From Sphingomonadales bacterium (GTDB lineage Bacteria > Pseudomonadota > Alphaproteobacteria > Sphingomonadales > Sphingomonadaceae), in the NCBI GenBank assembly GCA_028870315.1, contig JAGWPW010000045.1, positions 18,249-82,248 on the forward strand: DNA of 64,000 nucleotides. The letters are read 5' to 3'. Under the pieces are notes generated by a model. That model was given only the letters and a program-made list of their open reading frames with translations, was not told the origin of the DNA and made no database searches. Every line of letters starts with the position of its first letter. Position 1 is the first letter of the stretch. Below, piece after piece: positions 38,643-48,737 of the stretch. A program made the translations under genes and the position numbers.

Positions 38643-40147
38643 CGACGGTGCGGATCAGCGACGATGCGCTCGCGCGGGCCTGCGGCGCCGATGCGCTGGC
38701 GCAGGCGTTTGCCGTGGCCGGCTGCACGGTCGAGCGCGTGTCGAGCTGGGGAATGCACTGGCTCGAACCGCTGGTCGAGGTGGACGGCCTCGGCTTCGGC
38801 CCGGCGACTGCCGCCGATGTCCCCGGCATTCTTGCAGGGCTCAGCGACAAGGCGATCGGGCGGATCGGCGAACACCGCTTCCTCGCCCGCCAGCAGCGGC
38901 TGACCTTTGCCCGCGCCGGGCGCACCCGGCCGCTCAGCCTCGGTGATTACGCCGCCACCCATGGCTGGGAGGGGCTGGCGCGGGCACGGGCGATCGGGCC
39001 GCAGGCGATCATCGCCGAAGTGATCGCCTCGGGGCTGCGCGGGCGGGGCGGGGCGGGGTTTCCCGCCGGGATCAAGCTCAGGACCGTGGCCGAAGCGCAG
39101 GCCCCGCGCAAATTCGTCGTCTGCAACGCCGACGAGGGCGACAGCGGCACCTTTGCCGACCGCATGCTGATGGAAGGCGATCCCTTCGCGCTGATCGAGG
39201 GCATGGCGATTGCCGCGCATGCGGTCGGCGCTGAGGCGGGCTATGTCTATGTCCGCAGCGAATATCCGCATGCGGTGGCGAAGATGCGCGCCGCCTGCAC
39301 ACTGGCCGCGCCGCGGATCGCGCCGCTGCATATTGAGGTGCGCGTCGGCGCGGGCGCCTATGTCTGCGGCGAGGAGACCTCGCTCCTCAATTCGCTCGAA
39401 GGCAAGCGCGGCGAGGTGCGCGCCAAGCCGCCGCTGCCCGCGCTTGCCGGACTGTTCGGCTGCCCGACGGTGGTCAACAATGTGCTGACACTGGCCGCGC
39501 TGCCGCATATCCTCAGCGAAGGCGGCGCCGCGCATTACGCCGGGCTGGGGCATGGACGCTCGCGCGGGACGATGCCGATCCAGCTCGCCGGCAATATCCG
39601 CCATGGCGGATTGTTCGAGGTGCCCTTCGGCATCACGCTCGACGAACTGGTCAACACCATCGGCGGTGGCACCGCCTCGGGGCGGGCGGTGAAGGCGGTG
39701 CAGGTCGGCGGGCCGCTCGGCGCCTATATCCCGCCCTCGCGTTTCGACCTGCCGTTCGATTACGAGGCCTATGCCGCGGCCGACGCGCTGATCGGCCATG
39801 GCGGGGTGGTGGTGTTCGACGAGCGCGTCGATATGGCCCGCATGGCGCGCTTTGCCATGGAATTCTGCGCCGCCGAAAGCTGCGGCAAATGCACTCCCTG
39901 CCGGATCGGCTCGACGCGCGGGGTCGAACTGCTCGATCGCATCGCCACCGGCGCTGCTCCCGATGCGCTGGCGGCGCTGCCGCAGATGCGCAACGCGCCG
40001 CGCGGCCTGCGTGGCCGGGCCGATGATATCGCGCTCCTTGAGGAGCTGTGCGAGACGATGCAGTATGGTTCGCTCTGCGCGCTCGGCGGCTTCACGCCCT
40101 TTCCGGTGCTGAGTGCCTTGCGCCACTGGCCGCAGGACTTTGGTTGA
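38639..40147 (+). CDS. fdsB: NAD-dependent formate dehydrogenase beta subunit (NuoF-like)
   Basis: SGLRGRGGAGFPAGIKL, CNADEGDSGTFADRMLMEGDP, GAGAYVCGEETSLLNSLEGKRGEVR, ESCGKCTPCRIGSTRG. Confidence 0.93.
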   Translation: MTTVRISDDALARACGADALAQAFAVAGCTVERVSSWGMHWLEPLVEVDGLGFGPATAADVPGILAGLSDKAIGRIGEHRFLARQQRLTFARAGRTRPLSLGDYAATHGWEGLARARAIGPQAIIAEVIASGLRGRGGAGFPAGIKLRTVAEAQAPRKFVVCNADEGDSGTFADRMLMEGDPFALIEGMAIAAHAVGAEAGYVYVRSEYPHAVAKMRAACTLAAPRIAPLHIEVRVGAGAYVCGEETSLLNSLEGKRGEVRAKPPLPALAGLFGCPTVVNNVLTLAALPHILSEGGAAHYAGLGHGRSRGTMPIQLAGNIRHGGLFEVPFGITLDELVNTIGGGTASGRAVKAVQVGGPLGAYIPPSRFDLPFDYEAYAAADALIGHGGVVVFDERVDMARMARFAMEFCAAESCGKCTPCRIGSTRGVELLDRIATGAAPDALAALPQMRNAPRGLRGRADDIALLEELCETMQYGSLCALGGFTPFPVLSALRHWPQDFG

Positions 40148-40204
40148 TGCGCGCGGCGTGGTATGATCCGCATTCCTCCCCAAAGGGGAGCAGGTTGGAC
40201 CACC

Positions 40205-43066
40205 ATGCTGACTGAACCCCAGCCTTACGCGCCGCAAGCCGATTTCGGCACCCCCGAGGCGGTGTCCGAAACCATGGTCGCGCTCACCATCGACGGGCGG
40301 CGGCTCACCGTGCCCGCCGGGACCAGCGTGATGCGCGCCGCAGCGCTCGCCGGCGGCGCGATCCCCAGGCTGTGCGCCACCGACAGCCTTGCCGCCTTCG
40401 GCTCGTGCCGGCTGTGCCTTGTCGAGATCGACGGGATGAAGGGCACGCCGGCCTCCTGCACCACGCCGGTTGCCGAGGGCATGGCGGTGCGCACCCAAAC
40501 CCCGCGCCTTCAGCGGCTGCGCCGGGGGGTGATGGAACTCACCATCTCCGATCACCCGCTCGACTGCCTGACGTGCAGCGCCAGCAATGATTGCGAATTG
40601 CAGGATGCCGCCGCGCAAGTCGGGCTGCGCGACGTGCGCTATGGCTATGCCGGGGCGAACCATCTCGATGCCGCGGCCGATGCCTCGAACCCCTATTTCG
40701 CCTTCGATCCCGCCAAATGCATCGTCTGTTCGCGCTGCGTGCGCGCCTGCGACGAGGTGCAGGGGACTTTCGCGCTGACCATCGCCGGGCGCGGCTTCGA
40801 CTCGCAGGTCAGCCCGGGGGGCGAGAGCTTTCTTGGCTCCGAATGCGTCTCCTGCGGCGCCTGCGTCGCGGCCTGCCCGACCGCGGCGCTTGAGGAAAAA
40901 TCCATCGCCGCGATCGGCAAGCCCGAGCGGGCGGTGATCACCACCTGCGCCTATTGCGGCGTCGGCTGCGCGTTCCGCGCCGAATTGCGCGGCGAACAGC
41001 TGGTGCGGATGGTGCCGTGGAAGGACGGCAAGGCGAACCATGGGCACAGCTGCGTCAAAGGCCGCTTTGCCTGGGGCTATGCGCATCATCGCGACCGGAT
41101 CACCACGCCGATGATCCGCGAGCGCATCGACCAGCCCTGGCGCGAGGTCGGCTGGGACGAGGCGCTCGGCTTTGCCGCCGCGCGGCTGAAGGAAATCAAG
41201 GCGCGCCATGGCGCGCAGGCGCTGGGCGGCATCACCTCGAGCCGCTGCACCAATGAGGAGACCTTCCTCGTCCAGAAGCTGGTGCGCGCAGGGTTCGGCT
41301 CGAACAATGTCGATACCTGCGCGCGGGTGTGCCATTCGCCCACCGGCTACGGGCTGAAGGCGACCTTCGGCACCTCGGCGGGAACGCAGGATTTCGACAG
41401 CGTGATGGCCGCCGACGTCATTCTGGTGATCGGCGCCAACCCCACCGACGCGCATCCGGTGTTCGCCAGCCGGCTGAAGCAGCGGCTGCGCCAGGGCGCG
41501 AAGCTGATCGTCGTCGATCCGCGGCGGATCGACCTCGTGCGCTCGCCGCATGTCGCAGCCGCGCATCATCTCGCGCTCCAGCCGGGGACCAATGTCGCGG
41601 TCCTGACCGCCATGGCGCATGTCATCGTTACCGAGGGCCTTGTCGACGAGGGGTTCATCGCCGCGCGCTGCGAGCGCGACGAATATCAGGACTGGGCGCG
41701 CTTCGTTTGCGAACCGCGCCACAGCCCCGAGGCGCTGGCCGCGGTGACCCGCGTGCCGGCCGGGGACCTGCGCGCGGCGGCGCGGCTGTTTGCCTCACAA
41801 CGCAATGGCGCGATCTATTACGGCCTTGGCGTCACCGAGCACAGCCAGGGCTCCTCGACGGTGATGGCGATCGCCAATCTCGCCATGGCAACGGGCAACA
41901 TCGGCCGCGCCGGCGTGGGGGTGAACCCGCTGCGCGGCCAGAACAACGTCCAGGGCGCCTGCGATATGGGCAGCTTCCCGCACGAGCTTTCGGGCTATCG
42001 CCATATCTCGGACGGGGCAACGCGGGCGCTGTTCGAAAAGGACTGGGGCGTGGCGCTCGATCCCGATCCGGGTCTGCGCATTCCCGACATGCTCGATGCC
42101 GCGCGCGATGGCAGCTTCCGGGCGCTCTACATCCAGGGCGAGGACATCCTCCAGTCCGATCCCGACACGCATCACGTCGCGGCCGGTCTCGCGGCGATGG
42201 AATGCGTCATCGTCCACGATCTTTTCCTCAACGAAACCGCAAGTTACGCGCATGTCTTCCTGCCCGGCAGCAGCTTCCTCGAAAAGACCGGCACCTTCAC
42301 CAATGCCGAAAGGCGCATCCAGATGGTGCGGCGGGTGATGACCCCGGCGAATGGACTCGAGGATTGGGAAGTGACGCAGGCGCTTGCCCGCGCGCTCGGT
42401 CTCGACTGGCGCTATGACAGCAGCGCCGCGATCATGGACGAGATCGCCCGGCTGACGCCGAGCTTTGCCGGGGTCAGCCACGAACGGCTCGATGCCGAGG
42501 GCTCGCTGCAATGGCCGGTCGATGCCGCGCATCCCGATGGCAGCCCGGTCATGCATGTCGATGGCTTCGTGCCGGGCCCAAATGGCAAGGGCAGGGGCAA
42601 GTTCGTGGTCACCGACTATATCCCGACCGATGAGCGCACCGGCCTGCGCTTTCCGCTGCTGCTGACCACGGGGCGCATCCTCAGCCAATACAATGTCGGC
42701 GCGCAGACCCGCCGCACCGACAATTCGATCTGGCACGAGGAGGATCTGCTCGAAATCCACCCGACCGACGCCGAGAGCCGCGGCCTCGCCGAGGGGGACC
42801 GGGCGCGGCTTGCCAGCCGCACCGGCGAGACGACGCTGCGCGTGCATGTCACCGAACGGGTGGCGCCGGGGGTGGTCTATACCACCTTTCACCACCCGGC
42901 GACGCAGGCCAATGTCGTCACCACCGATTATTCGGACTGGGCGACCAATTGCCCCGAATACAAGGTGACCGCGGTGCAGGTGACGCCGTCGAACGGCCCC
43001 AGCGCATGGCAGGAGGATTATGCCGACCTCACCGCTCGCGCCCGCCGCATCGCGCCTGCCGCCTAG
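40205..43066 (+). CDS. fdsA: formate dehydrogenase alpha subunit (molybdopterin, Fe-S)
   Basis: 2Fe-2S N-terminus, CIVCSRCVRACDEVQGTF, CAYCGVGCAFRAELRG, GGITSSRCTNEETFLVQKLVRAGFGSNNVDTCARVCHSPTGYGL (Cys form). Confidence 0.96.
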   Translation: MLTEPQPYAPQADFGTPEAVSETMVALTIDGRRLTVPAGTSVMRAAALAGGAIPRLCATDSLAAFGSCRLCLVEIDGMKGTPASCTTPVAEGMAVRTQTPRLQRLRRGVMELTISDHPLDCLTCSASNDCELQDAAAQVGLRDVRYGYAGANHLDAAADASNPYFAFDPAKCIVCSRCVRACDEVQGTFALTIAGRGFDSQVSPGGESFLGSECVSCGACVAACPTAALEEKSIAAIGKPERAVITTCAYCGVGCAFRAELRGEQLVRMVPWKDGKANHGHSCVKGRFAWGYAHHRDRITTPMIRERIDQPWREVGWDEALGFAAARLKEIKARHGAQALGGITSSRCTNEETFLVQKLVRAGFGSNNVDTCARVCHSPTGYGLKATFGTSAGTQDFDSVMAADVILVIGANPTDAHPVFASRLKQRLRQGAKLIVVDPRRIDLVRSPHVAAAHHLALQPGTNVAVLTAMAHVIVTEGLVDEGFIAARCERDEYQDWARFVCEPRHSPEALAAVTRVPAGDLRAAARLFASQRNGAIYYGLGVTEHSQGSSTVMAIANLAMATGNIGRAGVGVNPLRGQNNVQGACDMGSFPHELSGYRHISDGATRALFEKDWGVALDPDPGLRIPDMLDAARDGSFRALYIQGEDILQSDPDTHHVAAGLAAMECVIVHDLFLNETASYAHVFLPGSSFLEKTGTFTNAERRIQMVRRVMTPANGLEDWEVTQALARALGLDWRYDSSAAIMDEIARLTPSFAGVSHERLDAEGSLQWPVDAAHPDGSPVMHVDGFVPGPNGKGRGKFVVTDYIPTDERTGLRFPLLLTTGRILSQYNVGAQTRRTDNSIWHEEDLLEIHPTDAESRGLAEGDRARLASRTGETTLRVHVTERVAPGVVYTTFHHPATQANVVTTDYSDWATNCPEYKVTAVQVTPSNGPSAWQEDYADLTARARRIAPAA

Positions 43067-43267
43067 ATGGATCGGGCAAGGCTCGTCACCATGGCGAACC
43101 AGATCGCCGCCAATTTCGCGATCGCCGGCGGTGAGGCGGCAGCGCGCGCGACCGCCGAACACATCCGCCAGTTCTGGAACTCGCGGATGATCGCGGCGAT
43201 GGGCGATACCTCGGGGCTCGATCCGATCGCCGCGGCGGCCTTCGCGCAGTTGCGCATCGACGGCTGA
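43067..43267 (+). CDS. fdsD: formate dehydrogenase delta subunit
   Basis: MDRARLVTMANQIAANFAIAGGEAAARATAEHIRQFWNSRM; starts directly after fdsA stop. Confidence 0.9.
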   Translation: MDRARLVTMANQIAANFAIAGGEAAARATAEHIRQFWNSRMIAAMGDTSGLDPIAAAAFAQLRIDG

Positions 43268-43493
43268 AACGGAGCGGCATTTATACCCGTCGTTCAATAC
43301 GGTGACACGTCCCCCATGCGCGTTGCGGTGGAAAGGATGTTCGAGCGCACTTCGACGAGCTTTTTTTCGGGCTGCGATGCTGTCCCGTAGCGCGAAGCCG
43401 AGTCGTTTCGTCCGGTGCCGTCGTGCACGCCGACTGCGCCGGCACGCGCTTGCTGGTGCGATGCGCTAAACCTCGCCCGAAACCCGGCCCGGC

Positions 43494-44411
43494 TCAGACC
43501 ATCGGACGGTCGGCATGCCCCTCGCCCTCGCCCTCGTCCTGCAGGAAGGCGGTCACATCGGCGATGAACCGCGCGAACTGGTCGTGGTGCAGCCAGTGCC
43601 CGGCTTTTTCATATTCGATCACCCGCGCCTTGCGGAAATGCGCGGCGCGGCCGTCCTTTTCCGGGTTCACCGCCCAGCTGTCGGCGCCATAGAGCAGCAG
43701 CATCGGGCAGGTGATCGCTTGCCACAGCTTCTCGATCTCGCCCTCGGGAAAATCGGCCACCCCCCATACGTTGAGATAATTGTCGAACTTCCAGCTATAG
43801 GTGCCATCCTCGTTGCGACTGACCGCATGCATCGTCAGCGCGCGCGCGCGCGCGTCGGACAGATAGCTGTTCTCCGCCTTCATCCGCGCATAGGCGGCCT
43901 CGATCGTCGGATAGCGGCGCGGCAGCCGGCCGGCGGCGGCGCGCTTGCCGGCGATCCATTCGCGCAGCCGCTCGGCGAAGGGGGTCGCCGCCTGCTTCGC
44001 GGCGATTTCGGGCGACATGCCCAGACCCTCGATATTGACCAGCCGTGCCACCTTTTCGGGATACAGCCCGGTGAAGCGCGTCGCGATATTGCCACCCAGC
44101 GAATGCGCGACGATCGACACCTCGTCATAGCCCAGCGTCTCGACGAGCTGGGCGAAATCATAGAGAAAAGCGAACATCGAATAATCGCCGTCGGGCGACC
44201 AGGCGCTGTCGCCATGGCCGCGCAGATCGGGCGCGATGACATGCCAGTCGCGCCGCAATTCCTCGGCCACCCAGTCCCAGCTGCGGCAATGGTCGCGCCC
44301 GCCATGCTGGAGGATGAGCGGCGGCGCCTCGGGATTGCCCCAATCGACGTAATGCAGCCTCAGGCGCTGCGACATGAAGCTGTGCGAGGTCGGGCCGAAT
44401 GCGATGCTCAT
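43494..44411 (-). CDS. alpha/beta hydrolase
   Basis: LQHGGRDHCRSWDWVAEEL, VIAPDLRGHGDSAW, IVAHSLGGNIATRFTGLYP. Confidence 0.92.
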   Translation of the reverse strand: MSIAFGPTSHSFMSQRLRLHYVDWGNPEAPPLILQHGGRDHCRSWDWVAEELRRDWHVIAPDLRGHGDSAWSPDGDYSMFAFLYDFAQLVETLGYDEVSIVAHSLGGNIATRFTGLYPEKVARLVNIEGLGMSPEIAAKQAATPFAERLREWIAGKRAAAGRLPRRYPTIEAAYARMKAENSYLSDARARALTMHAVSRNEDGTYSWKFDNYLNVWGVADFPEGEIEKLWQAITCPMLLLYGADSWAVNPEKDGRAAHFRKARVIEYEKAGHWLHHDQFARFIADVTAFLQDEGEGEGHADRPMV

Positions 44412-44506
44412 GCGCCGCAGATGCGGACCGCCCGGGCGAAGGTCAAGGGCAGGGTCTGGCCATTGCCGTCGCTCGCCCCTATCTGGCCGGCGATGGAGGG
44501 ATTCGC

Positions 44507-45475
44507 ATGACGACGCACACCACCCGCATGTTGATTATCGGTTCGGGGCCGGCGGGGCTGTCCGCCGCGATCTATGGCGCGCGCGCCGGGCTGCAACCGA
44601 TCGTGGTGCAGGGCCTCCAGCCCGGCGGCCAGCTCACCATCACCACCGATGTCGAGAATTACCCGGGCTTTCGCGACGTCATCCAGGGCCCGTGGCTGAT
44701 GCAGGAAATGCAGGCGCAGGCCGAACATGTCGGGACTCGCATGCTGTGGGACATGATCACCAGCGTCGATCTGTCCGCCGCGCCGTTCCGCGCCACGGGC
44801 GATTCGGGCGATGTCTATGAAGGCGAAACCCTCGTCATCGCCACCGGCGCGCAGGCGAAATGGCTGGGCATCGCCGGCGAGCAGGAGCTTTCGGGCAAGG
44901 GTGTGTCGGCCTGCGCCACCTGCGACGGCTTTTTCTATCGCGGCAGGAAGGTGGTCGTCATCGGCGGCGGCAACACCGCGGTCGAGGAAGCGCTCTACCT
45001 CACCAACCACTCGCCTGACGTCACCCTGATCCACCGCCGCGCCAGCTTGCGCGCCGAACGGATTCTCCAGGACCGGCTGCACGCCCACCCCGGCATCAAG
45101 GTGCTGTGGAACAAGGCGCCCGAAGCCTTCCTCGGCGAGGATGGCAAGGGCCTCACCGGGCTCGCCCTGGTCGATACCGTCACCGGCGAACGCAGCATCG
45201 AGCCCGCCGACGGCGCCTTCGTGGCGATCGGCCACGCGCCGGCAACCGAATTGTTCAAGGACCAGCTCGCGCTCGATCCCGCAGGCTATCTGATCGTCGA
45301 GCCGGGCACCCCCAAAACCGCGATCCCCGGCGTCTTCGCCTGCGGTGACGTCATGGACCATGTCTATCGCCAGGCGGTCACCGCCGCCGGCACCGGCTGC
45401 ATGGCTGCGCTCGATGCAGAACGTTTCCTCGCCTCGCGCGAATTTGCTGGCAAACAGGTCCTGGTCGGGGCTTGA
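44507..45475 (+). CDS. trxB: thioredoxin-disulfide reductase
   Basis: LIIGSGPAGLSAAIYGARAGLQPIV, ACATCDGFFYRGRKVVVIGGGNTAVEEALYL, GVFACGDVMDHVYRQAVTAAGTGCMAALDAE. Confidence 0.97.
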   Translation: MTTHTTRMLIIGSGPAGLSAAIYGARAGLQPIVVQGLQPGGQLTITTDVENYPGFRDVIQGPWLMQEMQAQAEHVGTRMLWDMITSVDLSAAPFRATGDSGDVYEGETLVIATGAQAKWLGIAGEQELSGKGVSACATCDGFFYRGRKVVVIGGGNTAVEEALYLTNHSPDVTLIHRRASLRAERILQDRLHAHPGIKVLWNKAPEAFLGEDGKGLTGLALVDTVTGERSIEPADGAFVAIGHAPATELFKDQLALDPAGYLIVEPGTPKTAIPGVFACGDVMDHVYRQAVTAAGTGCMAALDAERFLASREFAGKQVLVGA

Positions 45476-45569
45476 GGGTTCCGGGACGCGGTTTCCGGTT
45501 GCTCCCGGCAATGCGCGAGGGCCGGACCGGCTCAGCGTCGGCTGAATGCGCGCACCCGGCGACCCCGGC

Positions 45570-46472
45570 CTATACCGTCCCGATCTGATCCGCGTCGAAC
45601 GCGGTGGAAAGCGCGCGTTGCACCGCTGAAACACGCGGATGACGCAGCGCCGCCGGCGCCCAGGACAGATAATAGCCCTGTCTCGGGTTCCCGATCGGCG
45701 CGCGAATCTCGGCCAGTTCGCCGCGCCTGATCTGCTCATCGCACAGATAGCCGGGCAGCACCGTCCAGCCAAAGCCCTGCCGCAGCAGGCTGCGCAGGAA
45801 GCGCAGGTCCTGGCCGGTGAGCGCCGGGGATGGCAGGCGCAGCGTGATGGCGTTCGCGGCAAGCCAGCTGTCGAGCAGCGGCTGCTCGAGATTGTAGGCG
45901 AGGATCGGCTCGCCAGCGAGGCCGGCAGCCAGTGCGTCCGCCGCGAGAATCCGGGCGCTGACCGGCGGCGAGGCGACCGCGAAGAGGACTTCTTCGTGGA
46001 TCCTGATCGAGCGCAGCCGGCGATCCTCTATCGGTTCGCCGCCGATTGCGAGGTCGTGCTGGTCCTCATGAAGCGCCGCCCGGATCTCCTCGCGCGCGCC
46101 CGCCTCGATATGGACGCGCAATCCCGTGCGCAGCAGGGGCAGCAACCGCGGAACGACCACTTCGGCAAGGAAATCGCCATTGCCGATGAGGCGGACCGCG
46201 CCGCTCATGTCGGGCGATCGCGCGCGCGCCGAAAACAGCGCGGCCTCGGCGACGTCGAGACTGTCGCCCAGGCTTGCCGCCAGTTCGTCGGCGGTGGGAG
46301 TGGGGATCACGCCGCGCGAATGGCGCTTGAAAAGGTCGCGCTCGATCGTCGCTTCGAGGGCGGCGATGTGCTGCGAGACCGCCGGCTGGGTGAGCCCGAG
46401 CTTGCGCGCCGCCGCGCTGATCGAACGCTCGCGGTAGACCTCGATGAAGGTGCGCAGGTGCTGGAAGGGCAT
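45570..46472 (-). CDS. LysR family transcriptional regulator
   Basis: LRTFIEVYRERSISAAARKLGLTQPAVSQHIAALEATIERDLFKRHSRGVIPT. Confidence 0.93.
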   Translation of the reverse strand: MPFQHLRTFIEVYRERSISAAARKLGLTQPAVSQHIAALEATIERDLFKRHSRGVIPTPTADELAASLGDSLDVAEAALFSARARSPDMSGAVRLIGNGDFLAEVVVPRLLPLLRTGLRVHIEAGAREEIRAALHEDQHDLAIGGEPIEDRRLRSIRIHEEVLFAVASPPVSARILAADALAAGLAGEPILAYNLEQPLLDSWLAANAITLRLPSPALTGQDLRFLRSLLRQGFGWTVLPGYLCDEQIRRGELAEIRAPIGNPRQGYYLSWAPAALRHPRVSAVQRALSTAFDADQIGTV

Positions 46473-46481
46473 AAGGCATCA

Positions 46482-46497
46482 TATAAAATAACTTATA
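46482..46497. promoter_or_regulatory. candidate LysR operator / divergent promoter element
   Basis: TATAA-aataac-TTATA dyad, in the AT-rich 106-bp gap between lysR and the FUSC gene. Confidence 0.4.
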
Positions 46498-46578
46498 GCT
46501 GCCTGCCAGAGTGCTGTTTGGCCGAGGGGAGGGCGCTGCCGTATAGGGTGAGCCTGAAAGTGCTGCCGGAAGTCCCGC

Positions 46579-48519
46579 GTGACGAATGCCCGAACCCTTC
46601 GACCCCCTGCGCTCCCGCAACCGGTTCTGCGGGTGCTATCGCCTGCGCGGCGGATGGCCCTTGGCTATTCGCTCAAGACGGTCGGGGCCGCGCTGCTGGC
46701 CTTGTGGGTGAGCCTGTGGGTTGGGCTTCCCATGCCGTTCTGGGCGATGACCACGGCGTTCATCATCAGCAATCCGCTTTCCGGGGCGACGCGCTCGAAG
46801 GCCGTGTATCGGGTCGTCGGGACCGTGGTCGGCGCGGCGGTGGCGGTCGCGCTGGTGCCATGGCTGGTGGCATGGCCCGAACTGCTGAGCCTGGCGCTCG
46901 CCCTGTGGCTGGGCGGCTGCCTTGCCGTGTCGCTCCTCGACCGCTCGCCCCGCTCCTATGTGCTGATGCTGTCGGGCTATACCGCCACGCTGATCGGCTT
47001 TTCGGCGGTGGACCGGCCCGAGGCGATCTTCGACATCGCCGCGGCGCGCGTGACCGAAATCGGCCTCGGCATCGCATGCAGCACGCTCGTCCACAGCCTG
47101 TTGTGGCCGCGTTCGGTCGCAGCGGCGCTGCAACCCCTGTTGCGGCGCTGGCTGACGGATGCGCGCGCCTGGCACGCGGATACCATGGCGCAGGCGAAGA
47201 TGGGCGATGATCGCCGGCAACTGGCGATCGACGTCGTGGAATGCACCCTGCTTGCCACCCATGTGCCGTTCGACACCTCGAATTGGCGCGAGGCTACCGG
47301 CGCGGTGCAGGCGCTGCTGCGCCGGATGCTGCTGATCCTGCCGGTCCTTTCGGGGCTGGCGGATCGGCGCAAGGCGCTGGTCGCGGCGGACGGCGAATGG
47401 CGCGGGCTGCTCCAGGAAAGTCTTGCGCTGCGCGACGCTCAGGTGAGGGCGCTGCTGGGCGAGTGCGAGGTGCTCCTCGCCCATCTCGAAGATCCGCACC
47501 GGCCACGCCCCGAACCGCTCACCGGGCGCGGCGCGATCACCCTCCATGCCGATCCCGGATTCGCGCTGCTTTCAGGATTTTCGGCGGCCGTCGCGACGCT
47601 GACCGGCTGCGCCCTGTGGATCGGAACCGGCTGGGCGGACGGCGGCGTGGCGGTGGCGCTGACGGGTGTCTTCTGCTGCCTGTTCGCAGGTATGGACAAC
47701 CCGGTGCCGACCATCCTCAGATTTGGAATGGCGATCCTTGCAGGAATCCCGCTGGCGGCGATCTATCTCTTCGCCGTCCTGCCCGGGGCCGATGGCTTCG
47801 CCGCGCTCGCGCTGCTGCTCGCGATTCCGCTTGTCGGCATCGGTTGCTTCAGCACCCATCCGTTCTGGGGCATTCCGGCGCAGGCGGCGACCATCGGCTT
47901 TTGCAGTGCGCTCGCCATCCAGGAGAGCTTTTCGCCCGACTTCGCGCATTTCCTCAGTTCCAACCTCGCGCAGGTCGTGGCCGTGATCCTTGCCGCCGGG
48001 GTGACTGCGGGGCTGCGCCAGATCGGGCAGGATGTCGTCATCACCCGGTTGGTGCGCCACATGCGCCGGGAACTTGCCGATCTTGCCGCGGCGCCGACGC
48101 CGCCCGATCCAGTGGCCGTGCTGAGCCGCGCGATCGACCGGTTGGCGCTGATCGCGCAGCGGCTGGAGGCCGGCACCGACCCCGCCGAGAAGGGCCTCGT
48201 CGATGTGCGCCTCGCCATGAACCTGGCGAGCATCCAGCAGTTGCGCGCCTCTGCCCCGGCGGGTTTGGGTGATGCGCTGGCGAAGGTGCTGGCGGATGCG
48301 GCGGCCTGGTTTTCGCGCGAGACCGACGATCCGCCGCCGGCAGCGCTTCTGGACGCGATCGACCGTGCGCTTGCCCTGACCCTGGTCGTCCCCCCGCCCG
48401 AGGCGACCGGTCTTGCGACGCTGTTTCAGGTCGGCCCCGAACAGGGGCGTCCGGCGCTGGTCGCCCTGCGGCGCAATCTTTTTCCCGATGCGCGCGGCTT
48501 TGTCGGGGTGCCGGCATGA
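46579..48519 (+). CDS. FUSC family / aromatic-acid-type efflux pump inner-membrane protein
   Basis: RRMALGYSLKTVGAALLALWVSLWVGLPMPFWAMTTAFIISNPLSGATRSKAVYRVVGTVVGA; two repeated TM blocks; likely GTG start. Confidence 0.9.
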   Translation: MTNARTLRPPALPQPVLRVLSPARRMALGYSLKTVGAALLALWVSLWVGLPMPFWAMTTAFIISNPLSGATRSKAVYRVVGTVVGAAVAVALVPWLVAWPELLSLALALWLGGCLAVSLLDRSPRSYVLMLSGYTATLIGFSAVDRPEAIFDIAAARVTEIGLGIACSTLVHSLLWPRSVAAALQPLLRRWLTDARAWHADTMAQAKMGDDRRQLAIDVVECTLLATHVPFDTSNWREATGAVQALLRRMLLILPVLSGLADRRKALVAADGEWRGLLQESLALRDAQVRALLGECEVLLAHLEDPHRPRPEPLTGRGAITLHADPGFALLSGFSAAVATLTGCALWIGTGWADGGVAVALTGVFCCLFAGMDNPVPTILRFGMAILAGIPLAAIYLFAVLPGADGFAALALLLAIPLVGIGCFSTHPFWGIPAQAATIGFCSALAIQESFSPDFAHFLSSNLAQVVAVILAAGVTAGLRQIGQDVVITRLVRHMRRELADLAAAPTPPDPVAVLSRAIDRLALIAQRLEAGTDPAEKGLVDVRLAMNLASIQQLRASAPAGLGDALAKVLADAAAWFSRETDDPPPAALLDAIDRALALTLVVPPPEATGLATLFQVGPEQGRPALVALRRNLFPDARGFVGVPA

Positions 48520-48737
48520 CCGCCGAATACGCCATCGGCGGGATCTATGTCGCCGCCGCCCCGGTCGAGGCTTTCCTTGCCCTTCTCGTGGCGATCGTCC
48601 TGCATCGGCTGCTGGTGCGCGGACGGCTCTACCGCTGGGTCTGGCACCCGATCCTCGCCGATACGGCGCTGTGGATCATCGTCTGGGCACTGCTCTCGCT
48701 CTGGCTTCTCCCGCTTCTCCACGGATCCCCGGCATGA
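48516..48737 (+). CDS. DUF1656 domain-containing small membrane protein
   Basis: EYAIGGIYVAAAPVEAFLALLVAIVLHRLLVRGRLYRWVWHPILADTALWIIVWALL; overlaps FUSC stop. Confidence 0.88.
   Translation: MTAEYAIGGIYVAAAPVEAFLALLVAIVLHRLLVRGRLYRWVWHPILADTALWIIVWALLSLWLLPLLHGSPA

Noticed and set aside
38399-41722. 1107-aa minus-strand ORF
   Set aside because: Antisense to the clearly coding fdsG/fdsB/fdsA genes; low-complexity R/A/G/H-rich shadow translation typical of GC-rich DNA.
43268-43493. Possible ncRNA/terminator in the 226-bp gap between fdsD and the alpha/beta hydrolase, including a T7 run
   Set aside because: No convincing stem directly before the T-run and no recognisable RNA family; convergent 3' ends explain the gap.
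44408-45862. 484-aa minus-strand ORF over trxB
   Set aside because: Antisense to trxB, no domain signal.
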